Positions 1-8,258 are shown, numbered from the stretch's first letter. The stretch: 64,000 nucleotides of DNA from Streptomyces pyxinicus (GCF_024753135.1 NZ_JANUGP010000011.1:151657-215656); one strand, 5' to 3'. Translations and numbers: made by a program. Notes: generated from the letters alone by a model not told the origin.

Positions 1-877
1 GGGAGCCGAACAGCAGCGGGTCGTCGGCGCCGAGCGCCATCGGGACGCCCGCCTCGAACAGGGTGCGCAGCGGGACGTCCTCGGGCTTCTCGTAGACGCC
101 GAGCGCCACGTTGGAGGCCGGGCAGACCTCGCAGGTCACCTGCCGGTCGGCCAGCCGCTTCAGCAGCCGCGGGTCCTCCGCCGCCCGCACCCCGTGCCCG
201 ATCCGGGTGGCGTGCAGGTCGTCCAGGCAGTCCCGCACCGAGGCCGCGCCGGTCAGCTCGCCGCCGTGCGGGGCCGACAGCAGACCGCCCTCGCGCGCGA
301 TGTGGAAGGCCCGGTCGAAGTCCCGCGCCATGCCCCGCCGCTCGTCGTTGGACAGCCCGAAGCCGACCACGCCCCGGTCCGCGTACCGCACCGCGAGCCG
401 GGCCAGGGTCCGCGCGTCCAGCGGGTGCTTCATGCGGTTCGCGGCGACCAGGACCCGCATGCCGAGGCCGGTCTCCCGGGACGTCGTCTCCACCGCCTCC
501 AGGATGATCTCCAGCGTCGGGATCAGGCCGCCCAGCCGGGGCGCGTACGACGTCGGGTCCACCTGGATCTCCAGCCAGCCCGAACCGTCCCTGACGTCCT
601 CCTCGGCGGCCTCGCGGACCAGGCGCCGGATGTCCTCCGGCTCCCGCAGGCAGGAGCGCGCCGCGTCGTACAGCCGCTGGAAACGGAACCAGCCGCGCTC
701 GTCGGTGGCGCGCAGCCGGGGCGGTTCACCGCTGGTCAGCGCCTCGGTCAGGGCGTCGGGCAGCCGTACGCCGTGCTGGTCGGCCAGCTCCAGGACGGTC
801 CCCGGTCGCATCGAACCGGTGAAGTGCAGGTGCAGATGGGCTTTCGGCAGCTCAGAGAGGTCACGTACACGCTCCAT
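1..877 (-). CDS. add: adenosine deaminase, partial (3' end outside window)
   Basis: The gene runs off the left edge, so the C terminus is missing; 292 residues are visible. The family deaminates adenosine to inosine in purine salvage using a bound zinc. The N-terminal metal motif reads HLHFTGS (residues 16-22), then come an HGGE motif matching the catalytic HAGE, an RIGHG motif, CEVCPASN and ALGADDP, all in the order typical of adenosine deaminases. The start is the ATG at 877, just before the LPKAHLH block. FTG replaces the usual LDG after the HxH pair, a variant that does not remove a metal ligand. A related AMP or adenine deaminase is less likely because of the RIGHG/CPASN pair. Confidence 0.9.
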   Translation of the reverse strand, partial: MERVRDLSELPKAHLHLHFTGSMRPGTVLELADQHGVRLPDALTEALTSGEPPRLRATDERGWFRFQRLYDAARSCLREPEDIRRLVREAAEEDVRDGSGWLEIQVDPTSYAPRLGGLIPTLEIILEAVETTSRETGLGMRVLVAANRMKHPLDARTLARLAVRYADRGVVGFGLSNDERRGMARDFDRAFHIAREGGLLSAPHGGELTGAASVRDCLDDLHATRIGHGVRAAEDPRLLKRLADRQVTCEVCPASNVALGVYEKPEDVPLRTLFEAGVPMALGADDPLLFGS

Positions 878-951
878 CCCAGGATCCTGCCGTACGAGGC
901 CGCCCGACCGGTAGCCGTTTCCCCGTTCGTGGTCTTGCTCGCACAAACGAA

Positions 952-984
952 CACGGCCGCCCACGACATGCGCGGGCGGCCGTG
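952..984 (-). terminator. intrinsic-type terminator hairpin of aspC
   Basis: Perfect 11-bp inverted repeat (952-962 with 974-984, arm CACGGCCGCCC) about 20 nt beyond the stop codon of the minus-strand aminotransferase gene. There is no T-tract, as is usual for Streptomyces terminators. Confidence 0.7.
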
Positions 985-1002
985 CGGGGGCGGAGGAGGA
1001 CG

Positions 1003-2229
1003 TCAGTCCCGCGCCTCCGCCAGCAGCTTCTGGATCCGGCTGACGCCCTCGACGAGGTCCTCGTCACCGAGCGCGTACGACAGCCGCAGATAGCCCGGCG
1101 TGCCGAAGGCCTCGCCCGGGACGACCGCGACCTCGGCCTCCTCCAGGATCAGCGCGGCCAGCTCGACCGTGTCCCGCGGGCGCTTGCCGCGGATCTCCTT
1201 GCCGAGCAGCGCCTTGACCGACGGGTAGGCGTAGAAGGCGCCCTCGGGCTCGGGGCAGAGGACGCCGTCGATCTCGTTGAGCATCCGTACGACGGTCCGG
1301 CGGCGCCGGTCGAAGGCCTCGCGCATCTCGGCGACGGCCTTCAGGTCACCGGAGACCGCGGCCAGGGCGGCCACCTGGGCCACGTTGGAGACGTTCGAGG
1401 TGGCGTGCGACTGGAGGTTGGTCGCCGCCTTGACCACGTCCTTGGGGCCGATGACCCAGCCCACCCGCCAGCCGGTCATGGCGTACGTCTTCGCCACCCC
1501 GTTGACCACGACGCACTTGTCGCGCAGCTCGGGCAGGAGAGCCGGCAGGGACACCGCGGCGGCGTCGCCGTAGACCAGGTGCTCGTAGATCTCGTCGGTG
1601 AGCACCCACAGGCCGTGCTCGGCGATCCAGCGGCCGATCGCCTCGGTCTCGGCCTCGGAGTACACCGCGCCGGTCGGGTTGGAGGGGGAGACGAAGAGCA
1701 CGACCTTCGTCTTCTCCGTGCGGGCGGCCTCCAGCTGCTCCACGGTGACGCGGTAGCCGGTGGTCTCGTCGGCGACGACCTCCACCGGGACGCCGCCGGC
1801 CAGCCGGATCGACTCCGGGTACGTCGTCCAGTACGGCGCCGGGACGATGACCTCGTCGCCCGGGTCGAGGATGGCGGCGAACGCCTCGTAGATGGCCTGC
1901 TTGCCGCCGTTGGTGACGAGGATCTGCGAGACGTCCGGCTCCCAGCCGGAGTCGCGCAGCGTCTTGGCGGCGATCGCGGCCTTCAGCTCGGGCAGACCGC
2001 CGGCCGGCGTGTAGCGGTGGTACTTGGGGTTCTTGCAGGCCTCGACGGCCGCCTCGACGATGTAGTCCGGGGTCGGGAAGTCGGGCTCACCGGCGCCGAA
2101 GCCGATCACCGGACGCCCGGCGGCCTTCAGGGCCTTGGCCTTGGCGTCCACGGCGAGGGTGGCGGACTCGGAGATCGCGCCGACTCGGGCGGAGACCCGG
2201 CGCTCGGTGGGTGGGGTTGCAGCGCTCAT
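1003..2229 (-). CDS. aspC: pyridoxal-phosphate aspartate aminotransferase
   Basis: The 408-residue protein is a fold-type I aminotransferase of the AspC/AspB class, converting aspartate and 2-oxoglutarate to oxaloacetate and glutamate. Visible signatures are GFGAGEPDFPTP near the N terminus, TNGGKQAIYE (cofactor phosphate region), SPSNPTG (181-187), DEIYEHLVY and the Schiff-base lysine K247 in NGVAKTYAMTGWRVGW. The C-terminal substrate arginine is in GYLRLSYA. The start at 2229 (MSAATPP) is preferred; an in-frame ATG at 2238 is possible because GGA lies just upstream of it. It stands alone, divergent from tRNA-Trp/secE, a common Streptomyces arrangement. Exact substrate preference (aspartate or other amino acids) cannot be read from sequence. 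Confidence 0.9.
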   Translation of the reverse strand: MSAATPPTERRVSARVGAISESATLAVDAKAKALKAAGRPVIGFGAGEPDFPTPDYIVEAAVEACKNPKYHRYTPAGGLPELKAAIAAKTLRDSGWEPDVSQILVTNGGKQAIYEAFAAILDPGDEVIVPAPYWTTYPESIRLAGGVPVEVVADETTGYRVTVEQLEAARTEKTKVVLFVSPSNPTGAVYSEAETEAIGRWIAEHGLWVLTDEIYEHLVYGDAAAVSLPALLPELRDKCVVVNGVAKTYAMTGWRVGWVIGPKDVVKAATNLQSHATSNVSNVAQVAALAAVSGDLKAVAEMREAFDRRRRTVVRMLNEIDGVLCPEPEGAFYAYPSVKALLGKEIRGKRPRDTVELAALILEEAEVAVVPGEAFGTPGYLRLSYALGDEDLVEGVSRIQKLLAEARD

Positions 2230-2488
2230 GGAGCCCATGGTTCCAGACCGGAAACGCCCCCGGCACACGGGTTTCACAGACTGAACAGCAACGGGTCGAG
2301 GCGTGAACACGGGTCCGAATCCGGTCCCCGGCCAGGACGATCTTCGACCGGGCCGCCCCGGACGGGCTCTTTCTGTTCGACGCCGGGCCCCGGACCACGT
2401 ACACTCTCACCTCGTTGGCCTTCAGCAGCCGCCGTGACCGGTGCACACCGAGCATCCGGTCGGATGCGGTACGTTGGGGGGCACACAA

Positions 2489-2561
2489 AGGGTCGTAGCT
2501 CAATTGGTAGAGCACCGGTCTCCAAAACCGGCGGTTGGGGGTTCAAGTCCCTCCGGCCCTG
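2489..2561 (+). tRNA. tRNA-Trp (CCA anticodon)
   Basis: The 73-nt cloverleaf starts AGGGTCG and ends CGGCCCT plus discriminator G; the acceptor stem pairs with one T-G. The anticodon stem is CCGGT/ACCGG with loop CTCCAAA, giving anticodon CCA at 2522-2524. The T arm has GGTTCAAGTCC. The 3' CCA is not encoded. Its place directly upstream of secE is conserved in actinomycetes. Confidence 0.96.
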
Positions 2562-2667
2562 CTACACACACCGCCAGGATGTGTGCGCATGTACGTACAG
2601 CAATGCACCGCCGTGCGGCTCAGAAACCGGGCGCGGCACGGCCACGACCCGGGATCAGGTGAGGATT

Positions 2668-2949
2668 ATGACGGACGCCGTGGGCTCCATCGACACGCCT
2701 GATGCCCAGGACGAGGTGCCGGAGAAGAAGGCCCGCAAGGGCGGCAAGCGCGCCAAGAAGGGCCCGCTGAAGCGCCTGGCCACCTTCTACCGCCAGATCA
2801 TCGCGGAGCTGCGCAAGGTCGTCTGGCCGTCGCGCAATCAGCTGACGTCGTACACGACCGTGGTGATCTTCTTCGTCGCCATCATGATCGCCCTGGTGAC
2901 CGTGATTGACTATGGGCTCAACCACGCGGCCAAGTACGTCTTCGGCTGA
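2668..2949 (+). CDS. secE: preprotein translocase subunit SecE
   Basis: A 93-residue SecE with a charged Lys-rich cytoplasmic N terminus, the conserved amphipathic segment FYRQIIAELRKVVWPSRNQL and a single C-terminal membrane span (TVVIFFVAIMIALVTVIDYGL). It clamps SecY in the SecYEG channel. The ATG at 2668 follows GTGAGGAT. It is cotranscribed with nusG 80 nt downstream, with a hairpin in between. The length suits the single-span SecE of Gram-positive bacteria. Confidence 0.95.
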   Translation: MTDAVGSIDTPDAQDEVPEKKARKGGKRAKKGPLKRLATFYRQIIAELRKVVWPSRNQLTSYTTVVIFFVAIMIALVTVIDYGLNHAAKYVFG

Positions 2950-2961
2950 GCCGAGAGCGAA

Positions 2962-2988
2962 GGGCGCCGTGGTACCGGCGCCCGTTTT
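2962..2988 (+). terminator. hairpin with U-tract between secE and nusG
   Basis: Arms GGGCGCC (2962-2968) and GGCGCCC (2977-2983) pair perfectly around an 8-nt loop and are followed by GTTTT. This has intrinsic-terminator form inside the secE-nusG operon, so it may be a partial terminator or attenuator. Function is inferred. Confidence 0.5.
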
Positions 2989-3029
2989 CGCATGTTCCAC
3001 CCCTATGTATCCAGGAAGAAGCAGCCATC

Positions 3030-3920
3030 GTGTCTGACCCGAACCTGAACGACGACGCCATCGAGCCCCGCGGGCAGGCTGCCGAGACGGCCGACGACGA
3101 GCTCGACATCGTCGAGGGCGCGGACGAGCAGGACGAGTTCGAGGCTGCCGAGGCCGAGGCGGGCGAGCCGGCCGAGGAGGCCGCGCTGCACGTCGAGGAC
3201 GACGAGAGCACCGACGCCGACGCCGATGAGAGCGCCGACGCCGACGAGAGCGCAGAGGACGAGGACGCGGCCGAGGCCGCCGAGGAGGAGCCGGCCGAGC
3301 CGGTCGACCCCGTCGCCGCCCTGCGCGAGGAACTGCGCACCCTGCCCGGCGAGTGGTACGTCATCCACACCTACGCCGGTTACGAGAACCGCGTGAAGAC
3401 CAACCTGGAGCAGCGCGCCGTCTCGCTGAACGTCGAGGACTACATCTTCCAGGCCGAGGTGCCGCAGGAAGAGGTCGTCCAGATCAAGAACGGCGACCGC
3501 AAGACGATCAAGCAGAACAAGCTGCCGGGTTACGTCCTGGTCCGCATGGACCTGACCAACGAGTCCTGGGGCGTCGTCCGCAACACCCCGGGTGTCACCG
3601 GCTTCGTCGGCAACGCCTACGACCCGTACCCGCTGACCCTGGACGAGATCGTCAAGATGCTCGCCCCGGAGGCCGAGGAGAAGGCCGCCCGCGAGGCCGC
3701 CGAGGCCGAGGGCAAGCCCGCCCCGCAGCGCAAGGTCGAGGTCCAGGTGCTGGACTTCGAGGTCGGCGACTCGGTCACCGTCACCGACGGCCCCTTCGCC
3801 ACCCTCCAGGCGACCATCAACGAGATCAACGCCGACTCCAAGAAGGTCAAGGGCCTGGTGGAGATCTTCGGCCGCGAGACCCCGGTCGAGCTGTCCTTCG
3901 ACCAGATCCAGAAGAACTGA
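3030..3920 (+). CDS. nusG: transcription termination/antitermination factor NusG
   Basis: A 296-residue NusG. The NGN domain begins at about residue 108 (GEWYVIHTYAGYENRVKTNLEQR) and includes LPGYVLVRMDLT and VRNTPGVTGFVG. The KOW domain lies near the C terminus (FEVGDSVTVTDGPFATLQATINEIN). It binds RNA polymerase and couples transcription to Rho or to ribosomal protein S10. The N terminus carries about 100 Asp/Glu/Ala-rich residues with repeated ADESAD-like units, much longer than the E. coli protein (181 aa) but usual in Streptomyces. The GTG start at 3030 follows AGGAAGAAG. The next ORF would overlap the stop codon by 4 nt through CTGA. Confidence 0.96.
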   Translation: MSDPNLNDDAIEPRGQAAETADDELDIVEGADEQDEFEAAEAEAGEPAEEAALHVEDDESTDADADESADADESAEDEDAAEAAEEEPAEPVDPVAALREELRTLPGEWYVIHTYAGYENRVKTNLEQRAVSLNVEDYIFQAEVPQEEVVQIKNGDRKTIKQNKLPGYVLVRMDLTNESWGVVRNTPGVTGFVGNAYDPYPLTLDEIVKMLAPEAEEKAAREAAEAEGKPAPQRKVEVQVLDFEVGDSVTVTDGPFATLQATINEINADSKKVKGLVEIFGRETPVELSFDQIQKN

Positions 3921-4384
3921 GCACGGCCTTCGAGGGCGCCCCGCCGGTACACACCGGTCCGGGGCGCCTTCGCCGTGTCCGCCTCCTCGCCCTCGGGGCC
4001 GCGCTGCTGCTGGCGTACGCCGTCTTCGTCCCCGCCGCCTGGCTGCGCGCCGGACTGCGGGGCGCCGAGCCGGCCGAGGCCACCTTCCATGCCGGGACCT
4101 GTGTCCTGGGCGGGTGCCGGGTCACCTTCCCGGTCGCGGGGGAGCGGCTGACCGTCGAACTGCCGCCGGGCACGCGCGCGCACGGCCACGCCGAGGGCGA
4201 CACGGTGGCCGTACGGCACGCGCCCGGGGAGCCGGGGCGGGTCGCGCTCGCTGAGGAGACCGGGCGGGGGACCGTCGCCGCGCTGCTCGCCGTACCGGGC
4301 GCCGCGACCCTGCTCGCGCTGTCCGCCGGGGCCGTACGGGTGCTGCGCGACCGGCGTCCGGAGGGGTCCGCGCAGACCGGGTGA
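3917..4384 (+). CDS. possible DUF3592-like membrane protein, doubtful start
   Basis: An open frame with strong Streptomyces codon bias fills the nusG-rplK gap. It encodes two hydrophobic spans (LLALGAALLLAYAVFVPAAWL and VAALLAVPGAATLLALSAGAVRVL) that flank a beta-rich segment with CxxxxCRVTFPVAGERLTVELPPGT and GDTVAVRHAPGEP. This arrangement resembles DUF3592 proteins. No ATG, GTG or TTG lies in frame. The only candidate start is a CTG at 3917 overlapping the nusG stop, which would give 155 residues. A strong hairpin sits within its first codons. It may be a pseudogene that lost its start, a CTG-initiated coupled gene, or a frameshift extension of nusG. Confidence 0.35.
   Translation: MSTAFEGAPPVHTGPGRLRRVRLLALGAALLLAYAVFVPAAWLRAGLRGAEPAEATFHAGTCVLGGCRVTFPVAGERLTVELPPGTRAHGHAEGDTVAVRHAPGEPGRVALAEETGRGTVAALLAVPGAATLLALSAGAVRVLRDRRPEGSAQTG
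3931..3972 (+). terminator. terminator hairpin after nusG
   Basis: A 13-bp stem with one G-T pair (3931-3943 with 3960-3972) encloses a second stem CCGGT/ACCGG (3944-3948 with 3953-3957). It starts 10 nt after the nusG stop and has no T-tract. It is the likely end of the secE-nusG transcript. Confidence 0.65.
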
Positions 4385-4517
4385 CCAGGGCGATTTCCGG
4401 TCTGGAGGGGGCACCGGCTATCGTGGTGCGGTATGCCATCTGTGTGATCTTGCCCCGATGGGCGCAGGTCCGAGGCACGGATGGCAATCAACCTCTCAGT
4501 AAGGACCCGGAGAGAGC

Positions 4518-4952
4518 ATGCCTCCCAAGAAGAAGAAGGTCACGGGGCTCATCAAGCTCCAGATCCAGGCCGGCGCCGCCAACCCGGCCCCGCCGGTCGG
4601 CCCCGCGCTGGGCCAGCACGGCGTGAACATCATGGAGTTCTGCAAGGCCTACAACGCCGCGACCGAGTCGCAGCGCGGTTGGGTCATCCCGGTGGAGATC
4701 ACGGTCTACGAGGACCGTTCCTTCACCTTCATCACCAAGACGCCGCCGGCCGCCAAGATGATCCTCAAGGCCGCGGGCATCGAGAAGGGCTCCGGCGAGC
4801 CGCACAAGACCAAGGTTGCCAAGATCACCGAGGCGCAGGTCCGCGAGATCGCCCAGACCAAGCTGCCCGACCTCAACGCCAACGACCTGGACGCGGCCTC
4901 GAAGATCATCGCCGGCACCGCGCGTTCCATGGGCGTCACGGTCGAGGGCTGA
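4518..4952 (+). CDS. rplK: 50S ribosomal protein L11
   Basis: The 144-residue L11 begins MPPKKKKVTGLIKLQIQAGAANPAPPVGPALGQHGVNIMEFCKAYN, with the proline pair contacted by thiostrepton-type antibiotics unchanged. Its C-terminal domain binds the GTPase-associated region of 23S rRNA and it serves in EF-G and RelA function. The ATG follows GGAGAGAGC. It forms an operon with rplA (98-nt gap). Confidence 0.97.
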   Translation: MPPKKKKVTGLIKLQIQAGAANPAPPVGPALGQHGVNIMEFCKAYNAATESQRGWVIPVEITVYEDRSFTFITKTPPAAKMILKAAGIEKGSGEPHKTKVAKITEAQVREIAQTKLPDLNANDLDAASKIIAGTARSMGVTVEG

Positions 4953-5050
4953 CCCTCCCCCAGCAGTCATGCGGCCCCAGTCGGCCGCACGTGGCAGGGC
5001 CTGCTCGGCCCGTACACCACGACTCCTTTCAGAACACACAGGAGCAAGTT

Positions 5051-5776
5051 GTGAGCAAGCGCAGCAAGGCTCTCCGCGCTGCGGACGCCAAGGTCGACCG
5101 GGAGAAGCTGTACGCCCCGCTCGAGGCCGTCCGTCTCGCCAAGGAGACCTCCACGTCCAAGTTCGACGGCACCGTCGAGGTCGCCTTCCGTCTGGGTGTC
5201 GACCCGCGCAAGGCCGACCAGATGGTCCGTGGCACCGTGAACCTCCCGCACGGCACCGGCAAGACCGCCCGGGTCCTGGTCTTCGCGACCGGTGACCGTG
5301 CCGAGGCCGCGCGTGCCGCGGGCGCCGACATCGTCGGCGCCGACGAGCTGATCGACGAGGTGTCGAAGGGCCGTCTGGACTTCGACGCCGTCGTCGCCAC
5401 CCCGGACCTCATGGGCAAGGTCGGCCGCCTCGGCCGCGTGCTCGGCCCGCGTGGTCTGATGCCGAACCCGAAGACCGGCACCGTCACCCCCGACACCGCC
5501 AAGGCCGTCACCGAGATCAAGGGCGGCAAGATCGAGTTCCGCGTCGACAAGCACTCGAACCTGCACTTCATCATCGGCAAGACGTCGTTCGACGACAGCA
5601 AGCTGGTGGAGAACTACGGCGCCGCGCTGGAGGAGATCCTCCGTCTGAAGCCGTCCGCCGCCAAGGGCCGGTACATCAAGAAGGCCGCCATCACCACCAC
5701 GATCGGCCCCGGCATCCCGGTCGACCCGAACCGCACCCGCAACCTCCTCACCGAGGAGGACCCGGCCGCCGTCTGA
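5051..5776 (+). CDS. rplA: 50S ribosomal protein L1
   Basis: The 241-residue L1 has the GPRGLMPNPKTGTV signature and the RVLVFATG segment. It forms the mobile L1 stalk that releases deacylated tRNA, and in many bacteria it represses its own operon by binding the mRNA leader. The GTG start at 5051 follows AGGAGCAAGTT; longer in-frame starts upstream overlap rplK and are rejected. The gene ends at a strong terminator. Confidence 0.97.
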   Translation: MSKRSKALRAADAKVDREKLYAPLEAVRLAKETSTSKFDGTVEVAFRLGVDPRKADQMVRGTVNLPHGTGKTARVLVFATGDRAEAARAAGADIVGADELIDEVSKGRLDFDAVVATPDLMGKVGRLGRVLGPRGLMPNPKTGTVTPDTAKAVTEIKGGKIEFRVDKHSNLHFIIGKTSFDDSKLVENYGAALEEILRLKPSAAKGRYIKKAAITTTIGPGIPVDPNRTRNLLTEEDPAAV

Positions 5777-5820
5777 GCCTTCCGCTCACTCCGGTAGCCG
5801 CGTCAGGTACGCGTATCGAA

Positions 5821-5864
5821 GGACGGGTCCCGCAACCTTTCGGGTGCGGGGCCCGTCCTTTCTT
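5821..5864 (+). terminator. rho-independent terminator of rplK-rplA
   Basis: A 14-bp stem with a single T-G pair (5821-5834 with 5845-5858), a 10-nt loop and a TTTCTT tract. This is one of the clearest intrinsic terminators in the window. Confidence 0.9.
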
Positions 5865-5937
5865 CATGCGATCTTCGTATGACTGTCAGGGGCCTGGGCT
5901 ACGGTGCGGGCGACGGGACTTGAAACAGGGGGACTGG

Positions 5938-6846
5938 ATGAAGAACACGACCGTGCGCCGGACCGGGCTGTCGATCGCGGTGGCCGCCGCACTGACGGGT
6001 GTGGCCGCCTGCGGCTCCTCGGGCGGTGACAAGGCGGCCGGCGGGGGCGCGATCCACGTCAGCCCCATCGCCGCGCTGCGTTCCGTGGAGAAGTCCACCG
6101 GCAAGGCCGATTCGGCCAAGGTGCGCTCCACCACGACCCTGGGCGACCTCATGGCGCTGAAGGCCGACGGCACCCTCGCCTGGAGCGACGGCCTCAAGGG
6201 CACCCTCACGGTCACCTACACGGGCGGCCAGCTGGCCGAGGCGATGCGCAAGGCCGGCTCCGCGTCGATGGAGGCCCGCTATCTCCAGGACGCCTACTAC
6301 GCGCACATGAGCGACGCCTACGCCCGGCAGTCCGGCGGCAAGCACTGGCTGAAGTACTCCTACGACGACCTCGCCAAGCTCGGCGGCGCCTCCGGGGCGT
6401 ACATGAAGGACCAGCTCCAGAACTCCACCCCCACCCAGGCGGTGCGGATGCTGCTGGCCTCCGGCGACGTCAGGAAGGTCGGCCAGGAGACCGTCTCCGG
6501 CACCCGCACCACGCACTACTCGGGCCGGGTGGACGTGGCCGGACTCGCGGGCAGGAGCAGCAACCTCAGCGCCGCACAGCTGGACGCCCTGAAGAAGCAG
6601 CTCAGCCAGGCCGGCGTCACCACCGACACCGTCGACATCTGGATCGACGACGAGAACCTGCTCGTCAAGAAGACCGAGAAGGCGGCCACGGCCAACGGCG
6701 CCATGACCAACACCACGTACTACAGCGACTACGGCGTCAAGGTCGGAGTCGAGGCGCCGCCGGCCTCCGACACCAGGGACTTCACCGATCTGCTCAAGTC
6801 CGGCGGCGGCACCGTGGCGGGCACCACGGGCGGCATCAGCTCCTGA
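5938..6846 (+). CDS. secreted lipoprotein, LppX/LprG-like fold suspected
   Basis: A 302-residue protein with a lipoprotein signal: MKNTTVRRTG, a hydrophobic stretch, then VAAC with the lipidated cysteine at residue 25. The rest is a hydrophilic, Thr/Ser/Gly-rich extracellular domain with repeated beta-like segments (TLAWSDGLKGTLTVTYTGG, ETVSGTRTTHYSGRVDVAGL, VDIWIDDENLLVKKTEKA). This resembles the Streptomyces lipoproteins found between rplA and rplJ and, distantly, LolA-like half-barrel lipid carriers. The start at 5938 is chosen because GGGGGA precedes it and the signal peptide begins there. Its own promoter is likely because a terminator lies upstream. The ligand is unknown. Confidence 0.85.
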   Translation: MKNTTVRRTGLSIAVAAALTGVAACGSSGGDKAAGGGAIHVSPIAALRSVEKSTGKADSAKVRSTTTLGDLMALKADGTLAWSDGLKGTLTVTYTGGQLAEAMRKAGSASMEARYLQDAYYAHMSDAYARQSGGKHWLKYSYDDLAKLGGASGAYMKDQLQNSTPTQAVRMLLASGDVRKVGQETVSGTRTTHYSGRVDVAGLAGRSSNLSAAQLDALKKQLSQAGVTTDTVDIWIDDENLLVKKTEKAATANGAMTNTTYYSDYGVKVGVEAPPASDTRDFTDLLKSGGGTVAGTTGGISS

Positions 6847-6879
6847 CTGCCTCCCCCCGAAGGACCGGGACGGCCCGAT

Positions 6880-6909
6880 TTGCTCGGGGCCGCCCCGGTC
6901 CCGTACTCT
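6880..6909 (+). promoter_or_regulatory. probable rplJ-rplL promoter
   Basis: TTGCTC (6880-6885), an 18-nt spacer and TACTCT (6904-6909) fit a housekeeping sigma HrdB promoter. It would give an untranslated leader of about 240 nt before rplJ. Confidence 0.6.
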
Positions 6910-6915
6910 TCCATC

Positions 6916-7153
6916 GAAGCCAAAGACCGCTGGTCGTTGCCGCGCGCTAGTACGAGGGCGCGGTGGCCGAAGGATCCGCTGAAAAGTGGGCGACCCGCGC
7001 AGGTGTCAGTGGAAGAACTCCCGGAGTGCACGCGCCGAGCGCGTGTGCGGCCGGTCGAGTCCGCCCCGAGCGCCTGCGCCGGGGCGTTTCGTTTTGCCCA
7101 GTCCTCCTTCGGGTCCGCGCGGTCAGAATCACCCGGAAGGAGGCCGAGGCTCT
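6916..7153 (+). promoter_or_regulatory. rplJ leader with attenuator-like hairpins
   Basis: The long leader of rplJ contains a hairpin CACGCG/CGCGTG (7029-7034 with 7040-7045). It is followed by a terminator-like hairpin, CGCCCCG (7062-7068) with CGGGGCG (7080-7086), and the tract TTTCGTTTT (7087-7095). The rplJ ribosome binding site GGAAGGAGG comes next. L10-L7/L12 complexes autoregulate this operon in several bacteria through a leader structure. An L10-leader attenuator is inferred here from position and the terminator form. Confidence 0.55.
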
Positions 7154-7684
7154 ATGGCGACGCCCGAGAAGGCTGCCGCGGTTGCCGAGCTGACGGACAA
7201 GTTCCGCAGCTCCAACGCCGCCGTGCTGACCGAGTACCGCGGTCTCACCGTGGCGCAGCTCAAGACGCTGCGCCGGTCGCTCGGTGAGAACGCCCAGTAC
7301 GCCGTGGTGAAGAACACGCTGACCAAGATTGCGGCCAACGAGGCCGGGATCACGCTGGACGACCAGCTCTTCGCTGGTCCGACGGCTGTCGCCTTCGTCA
7401 CCGGTGACCCGGTGGAGTCGGCGAAGGGTCTCCGTGACTTCGCCAAGGACAACCCGAATCTCGTCATCAAGGGCGGTGTCCTTGACGGCAAGGCGCTGTC
7501 CGCCGACGAGATCAAGAAGCTTGCGGACCTCGAGTCCCGCGAGGTTCTGCTCAGCAAGCTGGCCGGTGCCTTCAAGGCGAAGCAGTCCCAGGCTGCCTCC
7601 GTCTTCCAGGCGCTGCCGTCGAAGCTCGTCCGCACCGTGGACGCGCTCCGCGCCAAGCAGGCCGAGCAGGGCGGTGCCGAGTAA
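7154..7684 (+). CDS. rplJ: 50S ribosomal protein L10
   Basis: The 176-residue L10 begins MATPEKAAAVAELTDKFRSSNAAVLTEYRGLTVAQLKTLRRSL, the rRNA-binding domain, and ends in the long helix that carries L7/L12 dimers. The ATG at 7154 has an excellent ribosome binding site (GGAAGGAGG). It pairs with rplL 116 nt downstream. Confidence 0.97.
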   Translation: MATPEKAAAVAELTDKFRSSNAAVLTEYRGLTVAQLKTLRRSLGENAQYAVVKNTLTKIAANEAGITLDDQLFAGPTAVAFVTGDPVESAKGLRDFAKDNPNLVIKGGVLDGKALSADEIKKLADLESREVLLSKLAGAFKAKQSQAASVFQALPSKLVRTVDALRAKQAEQGGAE

Positions 7685-7800
7685 TTCGGCTCGCTTTCTG
7701 ATCCTGGCCGCCTGACGCGGCGAGGGTCGCAGCGGGCCGACGTACGCCCGCCTTATCCAGTACATCCGGCACCTGCCGATTGAGTGGAAGGACCGCCATC

Positions 7801-8190
7801 ATGGCGAAGCTCACCCAGGACGAGCTGCTTGCCCAGTTCGAGGAGATGACCCTCATCGAGCTCTCCGAGTTCGTGAAGGCCTTCGAGGACAAGTTCGACG
7901 TCACCGCCGCCGCTGCCGCGCCGGTCGTCGTCGCCGGTGGTGCCGCTGGTGGCGCCGCCGCCGAGGCCGAGGAGGAGAAGGACGAGTTCGACGTCATCCT
8001 CACCGGCGCCGGCGACAAGAAGATCCAGGTCATCAAGGTCGTGCGTGAGCTGACCTCGCTGGGTCTGAAGGAGGCCAAGGACCTCGTCGACGGCACCCCG
8101 AAGCCGGTCCTCGAGAAGGTCAGCAAGGAAGCCGCGGAGAAGGCCGCCGAGTCCCTCAAGGGCGCCGGCGCCTCCGTCGAGGTCAAGTAA
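7801..8190 (+). CDS. rplL: 50S ribosomal protein L7/L12
   Basis: A 129-residue acidic stalk protein: an N-terminal dimerisation domain (LTQDELLAQFEEMTLIELSEFVKAFEDKFDV), an Ala/Gly/Val hinge (about residues 36-56) and the C-terminal factor-binding domain (EFDVILTGAGDKKIQVIKVVRELTSLGLKEAKDLVDGTPKPVLEKV). It recruits elongation factor GTPases. The ATG at 7801, preceded by GGAAGGA, is chosen over an upstream in-frame ATG at 7780. Confidence 0.97.
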   Translation: MAKLTQDELLAQFEEMTLIELSEFVKAFEDKFDVTAAAAAPVVVAGGAAGGAAAEAEEEKDEFDVILTGAGDKKIQVIKVVRELTSLGLKEAKDLVDGTPKPVLEKVSKEAAEKAAESLKGAGASVEVK

Positions 8191-8258
8191 CACCTCTCGG
8201 GCCCCCAGGGCTCGAACGCGCGCTGAGAACGGCTCCTCGGGGCTGTAACGCGGACGCA

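Noticed and set aside
4518..4952. Thiostrepton resistance via L11
   Set aside because: The proline-rich loop NPAPPVGPALGQHG is unchanged.
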